Below are positions 9,070-18,804 of a stretch of DNA of 43,185 nt, one piece after another. Origin of the DNA: Phycisphaerales bacterium (GTDB lineage Bacteria; Planctomycetota; Phycisphaerae; Phycisphaerales; UBA1924); assembly GCA_016793015.1 (NCBI GenBank), contig JAEUJD010000192.1:1-43185 (forward strand). Reading direction: 5' to 3'. The translations under genes were made by a program, and so were the position numbers. Under the pieces are notes generated by a model. It searched no databases. It was not told where the DNA came from and worked only from the letters and a program-made list of their open reading frames with translations. The number at the start of each line of letters is the position of its first letter. The first letter of the stretch is position 1.

Positions 9070-9101
9070 CCTCCACCCTGACCCCCACCCTGACCCCCAC
9101 C
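9066..9101 (+). repeat. Three tandem 12-bp repeats
   Basis: CTGACCTCCACC is followed by two copies of CTGACCCCCACC, beginning at the stop codon of the DUF2617-type gene. The rest of the 352-bp gap to ileS (9102-9421) shows no gene. It also shows no T-box features such as a specifier hairpin and terminator. Confidence 0.75.
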
Positions 9102-9421
9102 CGGCCTCGGCCCCGACTTCCCGTCTTACCGGCCGGAACCGCGAGGCTTTCACGTCGGCGGTTGCCTTTGCGCCCGCAGGGTTCAAGAATCCTGCCGTGA
9201 ACAGCCCGAAGCGCCAGATTTTGGCTCGAATTACCCGGCCCCGTTGAGGGCCGCGGTGTGCGTTCGCGGAGGCCGTCTGGCCAATCGGTGAACGCGGGCA
9301 AAGTCCCAATCACGCTGCACGCTCTCCCGGGGCTTCCTGAGCCTTCGAGTTTGTGCGTCCCACTACAGTCTGCCCCTCGGATTGAAACAGTTCCAAAGCC
9401 CGTTCGGGCCTGAGAGATTCC

Positions 9422-12400
9422 ATGAATTCAGCATCTGCCGCCAATTCCCCCTCGCCGACCCCTTCGGACGCTGCCGCGAAGCCAGCGAAAGCGGATTCCG
9501 GCGAGAAGAGCCGGTACCGCGCGACTCTGAACCTGCCTCAGACCGCCTTCCCGATGAAGGCGAATCTGGTGCAGAATGAACCTGCAACCCTGAAGCGCTG
9601 GGAGAAAATCAAGCTGTACGACAAGGTGCGGGCGAGCCGCACCGGCAAGCCGAAGTACAACTTTCACGACGGCCCCCCGTACGCGAACGGTTCGATCCAC
9701 CTCGGGCACCTGATGAACAAGGTGCTGAAGGACCTGGTCGTGCGCTCCCGAACCATGCAGGGCTTCGATTGCCCGTACGTGCCGGGCTGGGATTGCCACG
9801 GGCTGCCGATCGAGCACAAGGTCATGACGGAGCTGGTGGAGTCGAAGAAGATCGACAAGTTGCTGACGCTGACGGACGATCAGCGGCGGATCGCGGTCCG
9901 GCGCGAATGCCAGAAGCACGCTGAGAAGTATCACAAGCTGCACACGCAGCAGATGACGAGGCTTCTCACGCTCGCCGACTACGAACATCCGTACATGACG
10001 ATGAAGCCCGAGTACGAGGCGGGCGTACTGGAAGTGCTCGCGGACTTGCTGGAACACGGGTTGGTGTATCGCGCGCTCAAGCCGGTGCACTGGTCGATCG
10101 CGAACGAAACGGCGCTCGCGGAAGCGGAACTGGAATACATGGACCGGGAAGACCTCTCGGTGTACGTCGATTTCGAGGCGGCCGATCCGGAAGCGGTGTA
10201 CGACGCGTTCAGCTTACCTCCCCACGATCCGGAAGATCAGGAAACGGCGAAGGCTGAACCGGGCAAGCGGCCCGGTCAGCGCCCGAGTTTCACGATCTGG
10301 ACGACGACTCCCTGGACGCTTCCGGCGAACCTCGCGATCGCGGTGAACCCCGATTTCGAGTACGCGCTGGTCTTTGTGGATGGCAACGTGACAGTGATGG
10401 CCAAAGACCTCGTCGAAAAGGTGACGAAGGCCGCCAAGAGCGAAGAAGTGACCATTCTGGCGACGACGCCCGGCACGAAGCTCGTCGGGCTTCGGTACCG
10501 GCATCCGTTTGTTGATCTCGCGAAGCAGGAAGGCGTCGCCTCCGCGGTGTTTGACCTCCGCGGCGCGAAGCGCGATGCGGTTTTCTCGCTGATGGGCGCC
10601 GACTACGTGACGCTCGAAGACGGCACGGGCCTTGTCCACACCGCGCCGGGCCACGGTGCCGAAGACTTCCAGACCGGCCAGCGCGAGGGCCTGCCGGTCT
10701 ATTGCCCCGTAACGCACAACGGAAAGTACGACCCGACTGTGCCCCACTGGCTGCAAGGCCAATCCATCTGGGATGCTAACCAGAAGATCGCCGATCACCT
10801 TCGCGACAGCGGCCATCTCTTCTACAGCCACAAGTTCACGCACAGTTATCCGCACGACTGGCGCAGCAAGACTCCCGTCATCTTCCGCTGCACCGAGCAG
10901 TGGTTCATCGGCGTGGAGCGCAAGTTCGAAGCATCCGGCGGCGCGCCCGCGAAAACGCTCCGTCAGTCTTCGCTTGATGCAACCGCCACCGGCGTCGCGT
11001 TCGTCCCCGAATGGGGCCGCAACCGCATGCGGGGCATGCTCGAATCGCGCCCGGATTGGTGCATCAGCCGCCAGCGTGCGTGGGGGCTGGGCATCCCGAG
11101 CTTTATCACGCCCGAAGGCAAGAGCATCATGACCGCGGCGATCACCCGCGCGGTCGCTGCAATCGTGCGCACCAAGGGATCGGATGTCTGGTTCCAGATG
11201 ACCCCCGAAGAACTGCTCGCCAGCTACGACGAGGCCAAGGATGCGGAATTGCCCGCGGACTTGCGCTCGGCGATGTCGGTATCGAATCGCAAATCGCTCA
11301 AAAAGGGCAACGACATCCTCGATGTCTGGTTTGAGTCGGGCTCGTCGTGGAACTCCGTTCTCCGCCAGCGTGGCCTCGGCTATCCGGCCGACCTTTACCT
11401 CGAAGGCTCCGATCAGCACCGAGGCTGGTTCCAGGTCTCGCTGCTCACAGGTCTTGGCGTCACCGGCGAGCCCCCGTTCAAGACCGTGCTTACTCACGGC
11501 TTCATGGTGGACAAGGACGGTCGCAAGCTCAGCAAAAGCAGCGGCGACACCGTCGAGAACCTCTTTGAAGAGTTCGGCGTCGATGTCCTCCGCTGGTGGG
11601 TCAGTTCGCTCGCCTACGAGAACGACGTCAAGGTAGACAAGGAATACTTCGGCTCGGCCGGCGAGAGCTACCGCAAGGTCCGCAACACGCTCCGCTTCCT
11701 CCTCAGCAATCTCAGCGATTACGCGCACAATCCTGATGCGATCAAGACCATCAAGCCTGCATCGGTCAACGCATGGGTGCTCTCGGAGTTTGACAAGCTC
11801 TCCAAAGAAGTGAACGAGGCATACCAGGCCTTCGACTTCCGGGGCGCGCACCTCAAGCTCTTCGACTTCTGCAACGACACGCTCTCATCGCTCTATCTCG
11901 CGATGGTGAAGGATCGTCTCTACTGCGATGCCAAGGACGCCCCGCGTCGGCGCGAAACGCAGGCGACGATCTACACGCTCACCGATGGCCTCTGCCGCCT
12001 GCTGGCCCCGATCCTCTGCCACACGGCCGACGAAGCCTTCCGCGCCCTTCGCGGGGCGAAGACGGACGAGGTCAGCGTCCACCTCGAAGCCAACTTGCCC
12101 CCGCTCAGCGTCCAATCGCACGAGCATTGGTACAAGGCGCTCCAGGCCCGCAGTGCCGCGACGCTGGCAATGGAAAAAGCCAAGGCCGAACTGGGCGTCG
12201 AAAACCCGCTCGACATGGGCGTGACACTACCGGACAGAGACGGGGCGCTCGGCGCGTTCGATGCATCCGACCTTGCCGACATGCTCGGCGTCAGCCGCGT
12301 GAAACTCGACAAAGCCGCTACCGCCCCCACCGTTCAGGACCTGCGCAGTGAACCGCGCTGCGAGCGATCGTGGAAACGAGACGGCACCGTCAAGCAGCGC

Positions 12401-12454
12401 TCGGACGGGGGAATGCTCTCCGACCGCGATGCCGCGGCAGTCGGCGTTCAGTAA
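9422..12454 (+). CDS. ileS: Isoleucine--tRNA ligase
   Basis: Class I aminoacyl-tRNA synthetase of 1010 residues that charges tRNA-Ile. The catalytic HIGH motif is HLGH at residues 93-96, after the conserved FHDGPPYANGSI, and the KMSKS motif is KLSKS at about 702-706. Conserved elements include GWDCHGLPIE, TTTPWTLPANLA of the editing domain, DVWFESGSSW and SDQHRGWFQ. The C-terminal zinc-ribbon region is recognisable (EPRCERSWKRDG...LSDRDAAAVG) but keeps only one of the usual four cysteines. The N-terminus has an Ala/Pro/Ser-rich extension of about 30 residues before the usual start. The preceding gap shows no T-box-like leader. Confidence 0.95.
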   Translation: MNSASAANSPSPTPSDAAAKPAKADSGEKSRYRATLNLPQTAFPMKANLVQNEPATLKRWEKIKLYDKVRASRTGKPKYNFHDGPPYANGSIHLGHLMNKVLKDLVVRSRTMQGFDCPYVPGWDCHGLPIEHKVMTELVESKKIDKLLTLTDDQRRIAVRRECQKHAEKYHKLHTQQMTRLLTLADYEHPYMTMKPEYEAGVLEVLADLLEHGLVYRALKPVHWSIANETALAEAELEYMDREDLSVYVDFEAADPEAVYDAFSLPPHDPEDQETAKAEPGKRPGQRPSFTIWTTTPWTLPANLAIAVNPDFEYALVFVDGNVTVMAKDLVEKVTKAAKSEEVTILATTPGTKLVGLRYRHPFVDLAKQEGVASAVFDLRGAKRDAVFSLMGADYVTLEDGTGLVHTAPGHGAEDFQTGQREGLPVYCPVTHNGKYDPTVPHWLQGQSIWDANQKIADHLRDSGHLFYSHKFTHSYPHDWRSKTPVIFRCTEQWFIGVERKFEASGGAPAKTLRQSSLDATATGVAFVPEWGRNRMRGMLESRPDWCISRQRAWGLGIPSFITPEGKSIMTAAITRAVAAIVRTKGSDVWFQMTPEELLASYDEAKDAELPADLRSAMSVSNRKSLKKGNDILDVWFESGSSWNSVLRQRGLGYPADLYLEGSDQHRGWFQVSLLTGLGVTGEPPFKTVLTHGFMVDKDGRKLSKSSGDTVENLFEEFGVDVLRWWVSSLAYENDVKVDKEYFGSAGESYRKVRNTLRFLLSNLSDYAHNPDAIKTIKPASVNAWVLSEFDKLSKEVNEAYQAFDFRGAHLKLFDFCNDTLSSLYLAMVKDRLYCDAKDAPRRRETQATIYTLTDGLCRLLAPILCHTADEAFRALRGAKTDEVSVHLEANLPPLSVQSHEHWYKALQARSAATLAMEKAKAELGVENPLDMGVTLPDRDGALGAFDASDLADMLGVSRVKLDKAATAPTVQDLRSEPRCERSWKRDGTVKQRSDGGMLSDRDAAAVGVQ

Positions 12455-12474
12455 CCCGGGCTCTTTGGGCGAAC

Positions 12475-12687
12475 TCAGGCTCCCGACAGTCCCTTGCGGG
12501 GCGTCGGTCCGGCCTTGCCCGAGGTCTGGCCTTTCACCTGGTTGCCGGTGCCCTTGGGGCCGCCCTTGTCCCATGGTGCGGGCTGCTTCAGAGCATCGGT
12601 CATCTCGATGATCTGGGGCCGGCCGGGGGGTGTCGGTTTCTTCTTTGGAACGGGGTTCTGGGCGGGGTCTTGGTTGGGCGTACTCAT
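12475..12687 (-). CDS. Small hypothetical protein
   Basis: A 70-residue ORF, rich in Pro, Gly, Lys and Gln, reading MSTPNQDPAQNPVPKKKP and containing RPQIIEMTDALKQPAPWDKGG. The composition is unlike a typical antisense shadow, which in this DNA is Arg/Ala-rich, and it lies in its own gap between ileS and the kinase gene. It is probably disordered. No family is recognised, and no strong ribosome binding site is seen. Confidence 0.45.
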   Translation of the reverse strand: MSTPNQDPAQNPVPKKKPTPPGRPQIIEMTDALKQPAPWDKGGPKGTGNQVKGQTSGKAGPTPRKGLSGA

Positions 12688-12809
12688 GCCCGACTCTATG
12701 ACGCCTGCTGGAAGCCGGGTTTGTTACCCCGGTGTGCGTCGGAATTGTCGCCCCCAATCAACTGTCGCAAAAACGCAACAGCCCCTTGAGTGGCGCTCCG
12801 GGCCATCCG

Positions 12810-13748
12810 ATGTTGCGTTTCATGAACACGCCCGGCAAGATTCCCCCCTTTCACGATCAACCCAATGGAGGGGGAAACCCCACGGACGATCGGCACTCGG
12901 GCGATCCCTCCCATGGCACGGGCATCCCGAGAAGCGTCACGCGGCCCGACAGCGCCTCCAATCAAGTGGATCGTCTTTCGGTCCTCGTTCACGAGCTCGA
13001 CAATTTGCTCGACGGCTCGCTCCGCTGTGTCAGCCTCGCGGCACGCACTCTCGACGGCTCAATCGGAACGGTCGGGCTAATCGAGATCGAATCGGTCCGC
13101 AAGCAACTTGAAACAGCGTCAAAGGCCCTTGAACGCATGGCGGGCATGGTGCATGCCGCGATGCAGGGGCGGGCCATCCCCATCGGCACGGTGCTGGACG
13201 GCAACACGCCCGCGATCACGCTCGCCGAAGCGATCGAGCACGCGGCAGACGTGATGAGGCATGCCGCGACCACGCACCAAACCACAATCGAACTGCACAT
13301 CGACGAGGCTGTCGGCATGAATCCTTCCGGCCCGATTTATCCGGCGATCCTGAACGCGCTCAAGAACGCGCTCGAATCGATCGAGGCGGCGGGCGGCCGG
13401 GGGACGGTTTCGGTGCATTGCCGAGCCGAGTGCGGACCAAAGTCTCGAACCAAGGCCGCGACGCAGTGGGCGTGCATCGAGATTCTTGATGATGGCGCGG
13501 GCATGCCCCGGGGCGTCACTTCATCGCGATTGTTTGATGCGGGATTCTCGACCAAGTCAGAAGGGCGAGGGATCGGGCTTGCGCTCAGCCGCAGTTTGCT
13601 CGAACGCATGGGCGGACACGCGGAGATCTCACCTCGCGACGATCGGTCGGATCAGCGTCGTCCGGGCGCGGCGCTCACGCTGCGGTTCCCCGTGACGGTC
13701 TCGGACCGGGAAACGGCGCGCGAGAACAACAATCGCAAGCGGGCGTAG
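12810..13748 (+). CDS. Soluble NtrB-like histidine kinase
   Basis: Cytoplasmic sensor kinase of about 312 residues without transmembrane segments. The phosphoacceptor is His61 in LVHELDNLLDGSL (HExxN form). The HATPase domain shows the N box (ALKNALESIE, about 183-192), G1 (DDGAGMP), F box (FDAGFSTK) and G2 (GRGIGLALS). No PAS, GAF or other sensor domain is recognisable; the first 50 residues are Pro/Gly-rich and probably disordered. The input is therefore unknown. The response regulator starts 11 bp after its stop. The start may be 12810 or the ATG at 12822. Confidence 0.8.
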   Translation: MLRFMNTPGKIPPFHDQPNGGGNPTDDRHSGDPSHGTGIPRSVTRPDSASNQVDRLSVLVHELDNLLDGSLRCVSLAARTLDGSIGTVGLIEIESVRKQLETASKALERMAGMVHAAMQGRAIPIGTVLDGNTPAITLAEAIEHAADVMRHAATTHQTTIELHIDEAVGMNPSGPIYPAILNALKNALESIEAAGGRGTVSVHCRAECGPKSRTKAATQWACIEILDDGAGMPRGVTSSRLFDAGFSTKSEGRGIGLALSRSLLERMGGHAEISPRDDRSDQRRPGAALTLRFPVTVSDRETARENNNRKRA

Positions 13749-13759
13749 ATGCGGCTCAA

Positions 13760-15262
13760 ATGAACACACCCATGACAAACCCCCCGCCATCTCCGCTCCT
13801 CAATTCGGCCCCTGCCGTGACCGCCACAGCGGAGCCGGCAGCAGAGAAGCCCCGCATTCTGATCGTGGACGATGATTCGATCGTTGCGGAATCGCTCGCG
13901 GATTTTCTGGCCCGAGACGGCTTTGAGCCCGCGACGTGCCTCTCGGCCCAAGAAGCGCTCGTCACGCTCGAGAAGAGTGAAGAGGGAGACTCACGGCCGT
14001 TCTCGCTTGCATTGCTCGATGTCTCGCTCCCAGGCATGGGCGGGATGGATCTCTTGCGCGAGATCGTCAAGAAGCGATTCAGCGCCGTTTGCATCATGCT
14101 GACGGGATATGGCACGATCGAATCGGCGGTTGAGGCGCTGCGCATCGGCGCGAGCGATTACCTGATCAAGCCCGTGGTGGATTCGGAACTCCGCATCAGC
14201 ATCCAGCGGGCGCTGCGTCAGCGGGCGCTGCTGCAGGAAAACCGCACGCTCCGCAAGCAGCTCGATCGCAGACACGGCCTGGAAACGATCGTCGGTGCGG
14301 ATCACCGGATGCGGAAGATCTACGAACTGATCGAGGCCGTTGCACCGAGTCGCACCACCGTGCTGATGACCGGCGAATCGGGAACGGGTAAGAGCCTGAT
14401 TGCCCACGCGATTCACAAGGCAAGCCCGCGCTCCGCACGAGCCTTTGTCGAACTCTCCTGCGGCAGCATCCCCGAAACGCTGCTCGAAAGCGAACTGTTC
14501 GGCCATGTGAAAGGCGCTTTTACAGGCGCCCACGCCGACAAGATCGGTCGGTTCCAGGCGGCGGACGGCGGCACGCTCTTCCTCGACGAAATCAACAGCG
14601 CGAGCCCGGGCATGCAGCTCAAACTCTTGCGCGTGCTCCAGGAACGCAAGTTCGAACCCGTCGGCTCGACGAAGACGATCGAGGTCGACGCCCGCGTCAT
14701 TCTCGCAAGCAACCAGCCGCTCGAGCAGCTTGTTTCGGACGGCCGGTTCCGCCAGGATCTGTACTACCGAATCAACGTCGTCAAGATCGAGTTGCCCCCG
14801 CTCCGCGATCGCGTGAGCGACATCCCTCAGCTGGCCGAGCACTTTCTGCGGAAGCACGCGGCGGAACTGGGGAAGCAAGTTGTCGGCTTTTCACCCGAAG
14901 CGATCGCGGCGATCCAGCGGTATTCTTTCCCGGGCAACGTGCGGGAACTTGCGAACGTGGTCGAGCGGGCGGCCGTTCTGTGTCGCCGCGCCACGATCGC
15001 GCTCGATGATTTGCCATCCAACGTCACCGGGCAAGAAGCAGCCAAGCCTCTCGCTATGGCAGGCGCGGCGGATGAGCCGTGGACACCGATGACGCTGGAA
15101 GAAGCGCTCAAAGAACCGGAGCGCCAGATTCTGCAGCGCGCGCTCAAAGCCAACAACTGGAATCGCCAGAAGACAGCGGAGCAACTTGGCGTCAACCGGA
15201 CAACACTCTACAAGCGACTCAAAATGCTCGGCTTACAGCCCGAGGACGAGCGGGCGGCGTAG
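13760..15262 (+). CDS. NtrC-family sigma-54-dependent response regulator
   Basis: Transcription activator of 500 residues with the full three-domain layout. The receiver spans about 31-150, with acidic pocket DDD (37-39), phosphoacceptor Asp87 and conserved Lys137. The AAA+ domain has Walker A GESGTGKS (205-212), the sigma-54 contact loop GAFTGA (252-257) and Walker B GGTLFLDE. The C-terminal Fis-type helix-turn-helix is NWNRQKTAEQLGVNRTTLYKRL. It should activate RpoN-dependent promoters when phosphorylated by the kinase encoded 11 bp upstream. About 30 Ala/Pro-rich residues precede the receiver. Target genes cannot be read from this window. Confidence 0.9.
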   Translation: MNTPMTNPPPSPLLNSAPAVTATAEPAAEKPRILIVDDDSIVAESLADFLARDGFEPATCLSAQEALVTLEKSEEGDSRPFSLALLDVSLPGMGGMDLLREIVKKRFSAVCIMLTGYGTIESAVEALRIGASDYLIKPVVDSELRISIQRALRQRALLQENRTLRKQLDRRHGLETIVGADHRMRKIYELIEAVAPSRTTVLMTGESGTGKSLIAHAIHKASPRSARAFVELSCGSIPETLLESELFGHVKGAFTGAHADKIGRFQAADGGTLFLDEINSASPGMQLKLLRVLQERKFEPVGSTKTIEVDARVILASNQPLEQLVSDGRFRQDLYYRINVVKIELPPLRDRVSDIPQLAEHFLRKHAAELGKQVVGFSPEAIAAIQRYSFPGNVRELANVVERAAVLCRRATIALDDLPSNVTGQEAAKPLAMAGAADEPWTPMTLEEALKEPERQILQRALKANNWNRQKTAEQLGVNRTTLYKRLKMLGLQPEDERAA

Positions 15263-15349
15263 ACGGATGCCCGATGCCCAATGTCGCATCGGATGTTGGA
15301 CGTATTGTGACCGACCGGTGTCACGGAAGTAGTCCGTAACAGGGTCCAC

Positions 15350-15793
15350 TCAATCGAATCCACTTCGGCGGTTTTTCTTGATCTCGCCTCGACGCTTCTT
15401 GCCTTCGATTCGCCGTTCTTTTGAACCCCGGCTCGGCTTCGTCGCGCGGCGGACCTTCGGGCGCTTCATACACACAATGAGAAGTTCTCGCAGTTTCGCA
15501 AAGCACGCGTCGCGGTTGCGCCCCTGCGACCGCTCCTGGTCGCTGTCGATGAGCAGATCGCCCGACGGCGTCACCAGATGCGGCGCGGCGTGCGCCAGCC
15601 TCTGAATCGCCTCAGCATGAATCGGAAGATCGCGGAGGGCGATGCGGAGCTGGCACCGCGTGGCCCGCTTGTTGACGTTCTGGCCGCCCGGACCGGAACT
15701 GCTGGTGAATGAGAGTTCGACAAGTCCGGGCTCGACGTAAACGCCGGGCGCAAGTTGTAAACCACCGGGCGGAGATGTGTCCTGCGGGCCCAT
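15350..15793 (-). CDS. arfB: Alternative ribosome-rescue factor ArfB (peptidyl-tRNA hydrolase)
   Basis: A 147-residue class-I-release-factor-like protein that frees ribosomes stalled on non-stop mRNA by hydrolysing peptidyl-tRNA. The catalytic GGQ is at residues 36-38 in SSGPGGQNVNKRATRCQL, and the family's basic C-terminal tail, which enters the empty mRNA channel, is present (KKRRGEIKKNRR). Length and layout match E. coli YaeJ. It is convergent with the NtrC-like gene; the 87-bp gap contains a weak inverted repeat GTGAC/GTCAC. Confidence 0.9.
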   Translation of the reverse strand: MGPQDTSPPGGLQLAPGVYVEPGLVELSFTSSSGPGGQNVNKRATRCQLRIALRDLPIHAEAIQRLAHAAPHLVTPSGDLLIDSDQERSQGRNRDACFAKLRELLIVCMKRPKVRRATKPSRGSKERRIEGKKRRGEIKKNRRSGFD

Positions 15794-15821
15794 GTCTGTT
15801 GCAAACAGTATCGCGGCGTCT

Positions 15822-17570
15822 TCAGCGATATCGCCAGCTCTTGAGATCGGCTCCGGCGGGCGCTGATTGCTCCATCCGTCTCACCATCGCCTCCACATAC
15901 AACTGGTGATAGCGCAATCGGCTGATCCCGTTCGGATTGGCATGGTCGCCGTTCCAGCAGTGCTCGGCATTGCAGCCGTAGTCGACGAGTCCCTCGTAAG
16001 GCGGATTGGTCGTCTTGAGGAAGTCTTCCATGAGAACGACTGCGTTGTTCAGGAAGTAGTTGTCCATCGTGCCGCAGTAGATGTGGATCTTCCCCCGGAG
16101 TTTGGGCGCCAGCGTCTGCCAGTCGCGCTCGAGAATGTGGCGGAGGTCGTAGTTTTCTTTCCAGAACGTCGCCACCTTTGGGTCGATCACGCCGGTGCGC
16201 TTATCCCAGATGCGGGCCGGGTAGCCGTCGGGGCCGACAGGGCTGTACACCGCTTCCCAGATGTCCCACTGATCGCCGGAACGGCTGTGCGTTCCGAGAA
16301 CGAGTTCGCGCCGGTTGGTTTCTTCCAAGCTCGAAGTTGCGATGCCATTGCCGTCGCGTGTCGCAGGACGAGGAACGCGCGCCCAAGGTCCTTGCGCGAA
16401 GTAAGCGTTCGCATCCTTGTAGATATTCACCGCGCCGTACGCGCGGAAGTCGATCGGATCGGGGCATGCCGCGAAGCAACCGTTGAATTGCTCGGGGTAG
16501 AACATCTGCACCGCGAGCGCTTCCCAGCCGCCCATGCTGCCCCCGTAGGTGAATCGCGCCCAGCCCGCGCCGATGCAGCGGAATTGCTTCTCGATCGCCG
16601 GGAGAAGTTCGGTCATGATCGCATCGCCGTACGGCCCGAGATTGGCCGAGTTCACTGCGTAGGAATCGTCGTAGAACGGATTGGCGTGCTGGATCTTGAT
16701 GATGACAAAGCGCGGGAAATCAGGGCCCGTCCAATCCACAAAGAACTGATGCGACAACTGCTGCTGGATGCGGTTGTACCCCTCCATCTTGAACCGCTCG
16801 CTGTACGCAGGCTTGAGATTCGGATCCGGCGGCTCTTCGCGGAACTCACCAAAGGTGGCCTCGAAGTGCCCGTGATTGATCACGAGCGGGTAACGTGCCT
16901 CGGGATGTTCATCGAACCCCTTCGGAAGCAAGACGACCGCCCCAAGCTCCATCGGGCGGCCCCAGAAATCCGACAGCAACTTGCTCCGCATGCGGATGTG
17001 CTTGATGTACTTGGTGTCTTTCGGAACCGCGATCGGCGGGATTTCCTTGTCGAGCAGAATACGGATCGGCGCAGACGACGCCGGGTCGATGTGCACTTTC
17101 ACCGGCGTGCTGTACAGGTTCCCCGGCGCGACGTTCCAGTGCTGCCCCTCGCCCCGGTCCATCGGGAGCTTGATGGTGTGGCCGTCCGACCGCTTGAACG
17201 TCTCGTACTTGTGCAGCAAGGCCTGAACGAAGTAATCCCCGGCCGGAATGGATGTGAGGCTCTCCCTCGGAAACCCCAGCACATCGCCCTCGATGACCAC
17301 CGGCTTCGACGGCACGAAGCCGTCGGTATCAATGCCGAAAATCTGCTGCGACTTCACCCCCTCCGAAATCTGAAACCGAGGCTCCTGATCGGCAGAAGTC
17401 GAGATCATCAGCAGAACGCGCCCATCCAGCGGCACCGCGCCGAACTGCTCCGCCATCGCAACCTCGAATCGAGGCGATGCCCCGAACGCGGTCGCCGAAA
17501 AAGCAATCAGCCCGGTACACGCCACGGAGATAGCAATTGAAAACAGTCGCACGGTGAGGCTCCTGCGCAA
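15822..17570 (-). CDS. Secreted esterase-like alpha/beta hydrolase
   Basis: A 582-residue exported protein. The N-terminus (MRRSLTVRLFSIAISVACTG...AFGA) is a signal peptide. The C-terminal half is a PHB-depolymerase/esterase-D type alpha/beta hydrolase: LPKGFDEHPEARYPLVINHGH contains the first strand and loop, and YGGSMGGWEALAVQMFYPE is the nucleophile elbow (GxSxG, Ser near residue 343). FNGCFAACPDPIDFRAYG follows. IHIYCGTMDNYFLNNAV probably holds the acid, and ehCWNGDH near the C-terminus is a plausible catalytic His. Substrate unknown; these enzymes act on esters in the periplasm or outside the cell. Confidence 0.75.
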   Translation of the reverse strand: MRRSLTVRLFSIAISVACTGLIAFSATAFGASPRFEVAMAEQFGAVPLDGRVLLMISTSADQEPRFQISEGVKSQQIFGIDTDGFVPSKPVVIEGDVLGFPRESLTSIPAGDYFVQALLHKYETFKRSDGHTIKLPMDRGEGQHWNVAPGNLYSTPVKVHIDPASSAPIRILLDKEIPPIAVPKDTKYIKHIRMRSKLLSDFWGRPMELGAVVLLPKGFDEHPEARYPLVINHGHFEATFGEFREEPPDPNLKPAYSERFKMEGYNRIQQQLSHQFFVDWTGPDFPRFVIIKIQHANPFYDDSYAVNSANLGPYGDAIMTELLPAIEKQFRCIGAGWARFTYGGSMGGWEALAVQMFYPEQFNGCFAACPDPIDFRAYGAVNIYKDANAYFAQGPWARVPRPATRDGNGIATSSLEETNRRELVLGTHSRSGDQWDIWEAVYSPVGPDGYPARIWDKRTGVIDPKVATFWKENYDLRHILERDWQTLAPKLRGKIHIYCGTMDNYFLNNAVVLMEDFLKTTNPPYEGLVDYGCNAEHCWNGDHANPNGISRLRYHQLYVEAMVRRMEQSAPAGADLKSWRYR

Positions 17571-17626
17571 AGACGAAGCCTCAGGCTACCGCGCCCCGAA
17601 CTCGCGTGTCGGGCCACTTCCTGCTA

Positions 17627-18682
17627 TCAGACCGTCCGCCGCTTGGCATCCAGGCTCTTCTGCGAGGGACGCCGGACGTTTTTGATGATCCCCATCAATT
17701 CCATCGTGCGGATCACGATGTAGTTGATGTCCACTTTCCACCAGGCCAGCCCGTGGCGTGCCGAGGTCGGGAACGCGTGGTGCGCGTTGTGCCAGCCCTC
17801 ACCAAACGCCAGAATCCCGAAGATCGGGTTGTCGCGGCTGTGGTCGCTCGTGCGGAACGGGCGAGTCCCCCAAAGGTGGCAGACGGAGTTAATGCACCAG
17901 GTGATGTGATGCACCACCAGCGTGCGAACCGGGCCGCCCCAGAGGAAGCCCAGGAACACGCCGGTCCAGGTCCCGGTGAGAAGCCCGCCGAGGGCCGCGG
18001 GAATCACCATTCCCAAGCCAACCCACCACCAGTACGTACGGCTGACAAAGTTGGTCACCGGGTCCGCCAGCAAATCCGGAACATACCGCTCGAGCTCGGT
18101 CGGGGAATTGTGAAAAAGCCAGCCAACGTGGGCGTAGTAGAAGCTGTAGAGAACGCCCGAAACGCCTTCGGAATGCTCGGGATGGTGCGCGTGAGGCGAG
18201 TGCGGGTCGCCGGGAGCGTCGGAGTGCTGGTGATGTTTGCGGTGCTCTGCGACCCACGTCGTGAGCGCACCCTCCACCGCCATCGACCCGAGCGCCGCCC
18301 AAAAGAACCGGACATACGGGCCGGCGGTGAACGACTTATGCGTGAAAAGCCGGTGGAACCCGGTCCCGATGCCGATGCCGGTCGAGACGTACATGCCGAC
18401 CATGATCGCGATGTAGGTCCCGTGGAACGGCACCTGCCACATGGCGGCAATCACAATCGCCAGGGCGACAAACGGGAAAACAACCGTGATCAGCGTGATC
18501 AGCCGGATACGGGGCGGGCAGCCGCCCTTTAACTCGTGAGCGTCGTGGCCCGAAGCGTGGTCGTGATGATCGAGACCGTCATCCTGGCCGTGCGCCATGG
18601 CGCCTTTGGGCTCGGACGCAAGCACAGACGCCGGAAGATCGATGACGGCCGAACCACTGTTGCTCGAAGAACCAAAGCCCAT
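17627..18682 (-). CDS. Acyl-CoA/acyl-lipid fatty-acid desaturase
   Basis: Membrane di-iron desaturase of 351 residues, probably a delta-9 type that introduces double bonds into membrane fatty acids. The three histidine boxes are HRLFTH (110-115), HRKHH (147-151) and HNAHH (298-302), with four hydrophobic segments around them. The N-terminal 50 residues include a His/Asp-rich patch (HGQDDGLDHHDHASGHDAH) absent from most relatives. The ATG at 18682 is preferred to upstream starts because the longer N-terminus looks untranslated. It is monocistronic, with tRNA-Tyr upstream on the same strand. Confidence 0.9.
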   Translation of the reverse strand: MGFGSSSNSGSAVIDLPASVLASEPKGAMAHGQDDGLDHHDHASGHDAHELKGGCPPRIRLITLITVVFPFVALAIVIAAMWQVPFHGTYIAIMVGMYVSTGIGIGTGFHRLFTHKSFTAGPYVRFFWAALGSMAVEGALTTWVAEHRKHHQHSDAPGDPHSPHAHHPEHSEGVSGVLYSFYYAHVGWLFHNSPTELERYVPDLLADPVTNFVSRTYWWWVGLGMVIPAALGGLLTGTWTGVFLGFLWGGPVRTLVVHHITWCINSVCHLWGTRPFRTSDHSRDNPIFGILAFGEGWHNAHHAFPTSARHGLAWWKVDINYIVIRTMELMGIIKNVRRPSQKSLDAKRRTV

Positions 18683-18804
18683 GAAGCCTCCCGGCGGATG
18701 CCGGTTCACTCGATGGAACAGGTCGCTCCGATTGCGGCGGCAGTGTAGGAGTTCGAGTATCCGCCGCGCAACATTCCCATCGGCAAAGGCCTTCCGGGTT
18801 CCGC

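Noticed and set aside
9070-9421. T-box leader upstream of ileS
   Set aside because: No specifier hairpin, T-box sequence or terminator/antiterminator pair could be seen.
10214-11851. 545-codon minus-strand ORF opposite ileS
   Set aside because: Shadow of a certain gene; composition typical of antisense frames.
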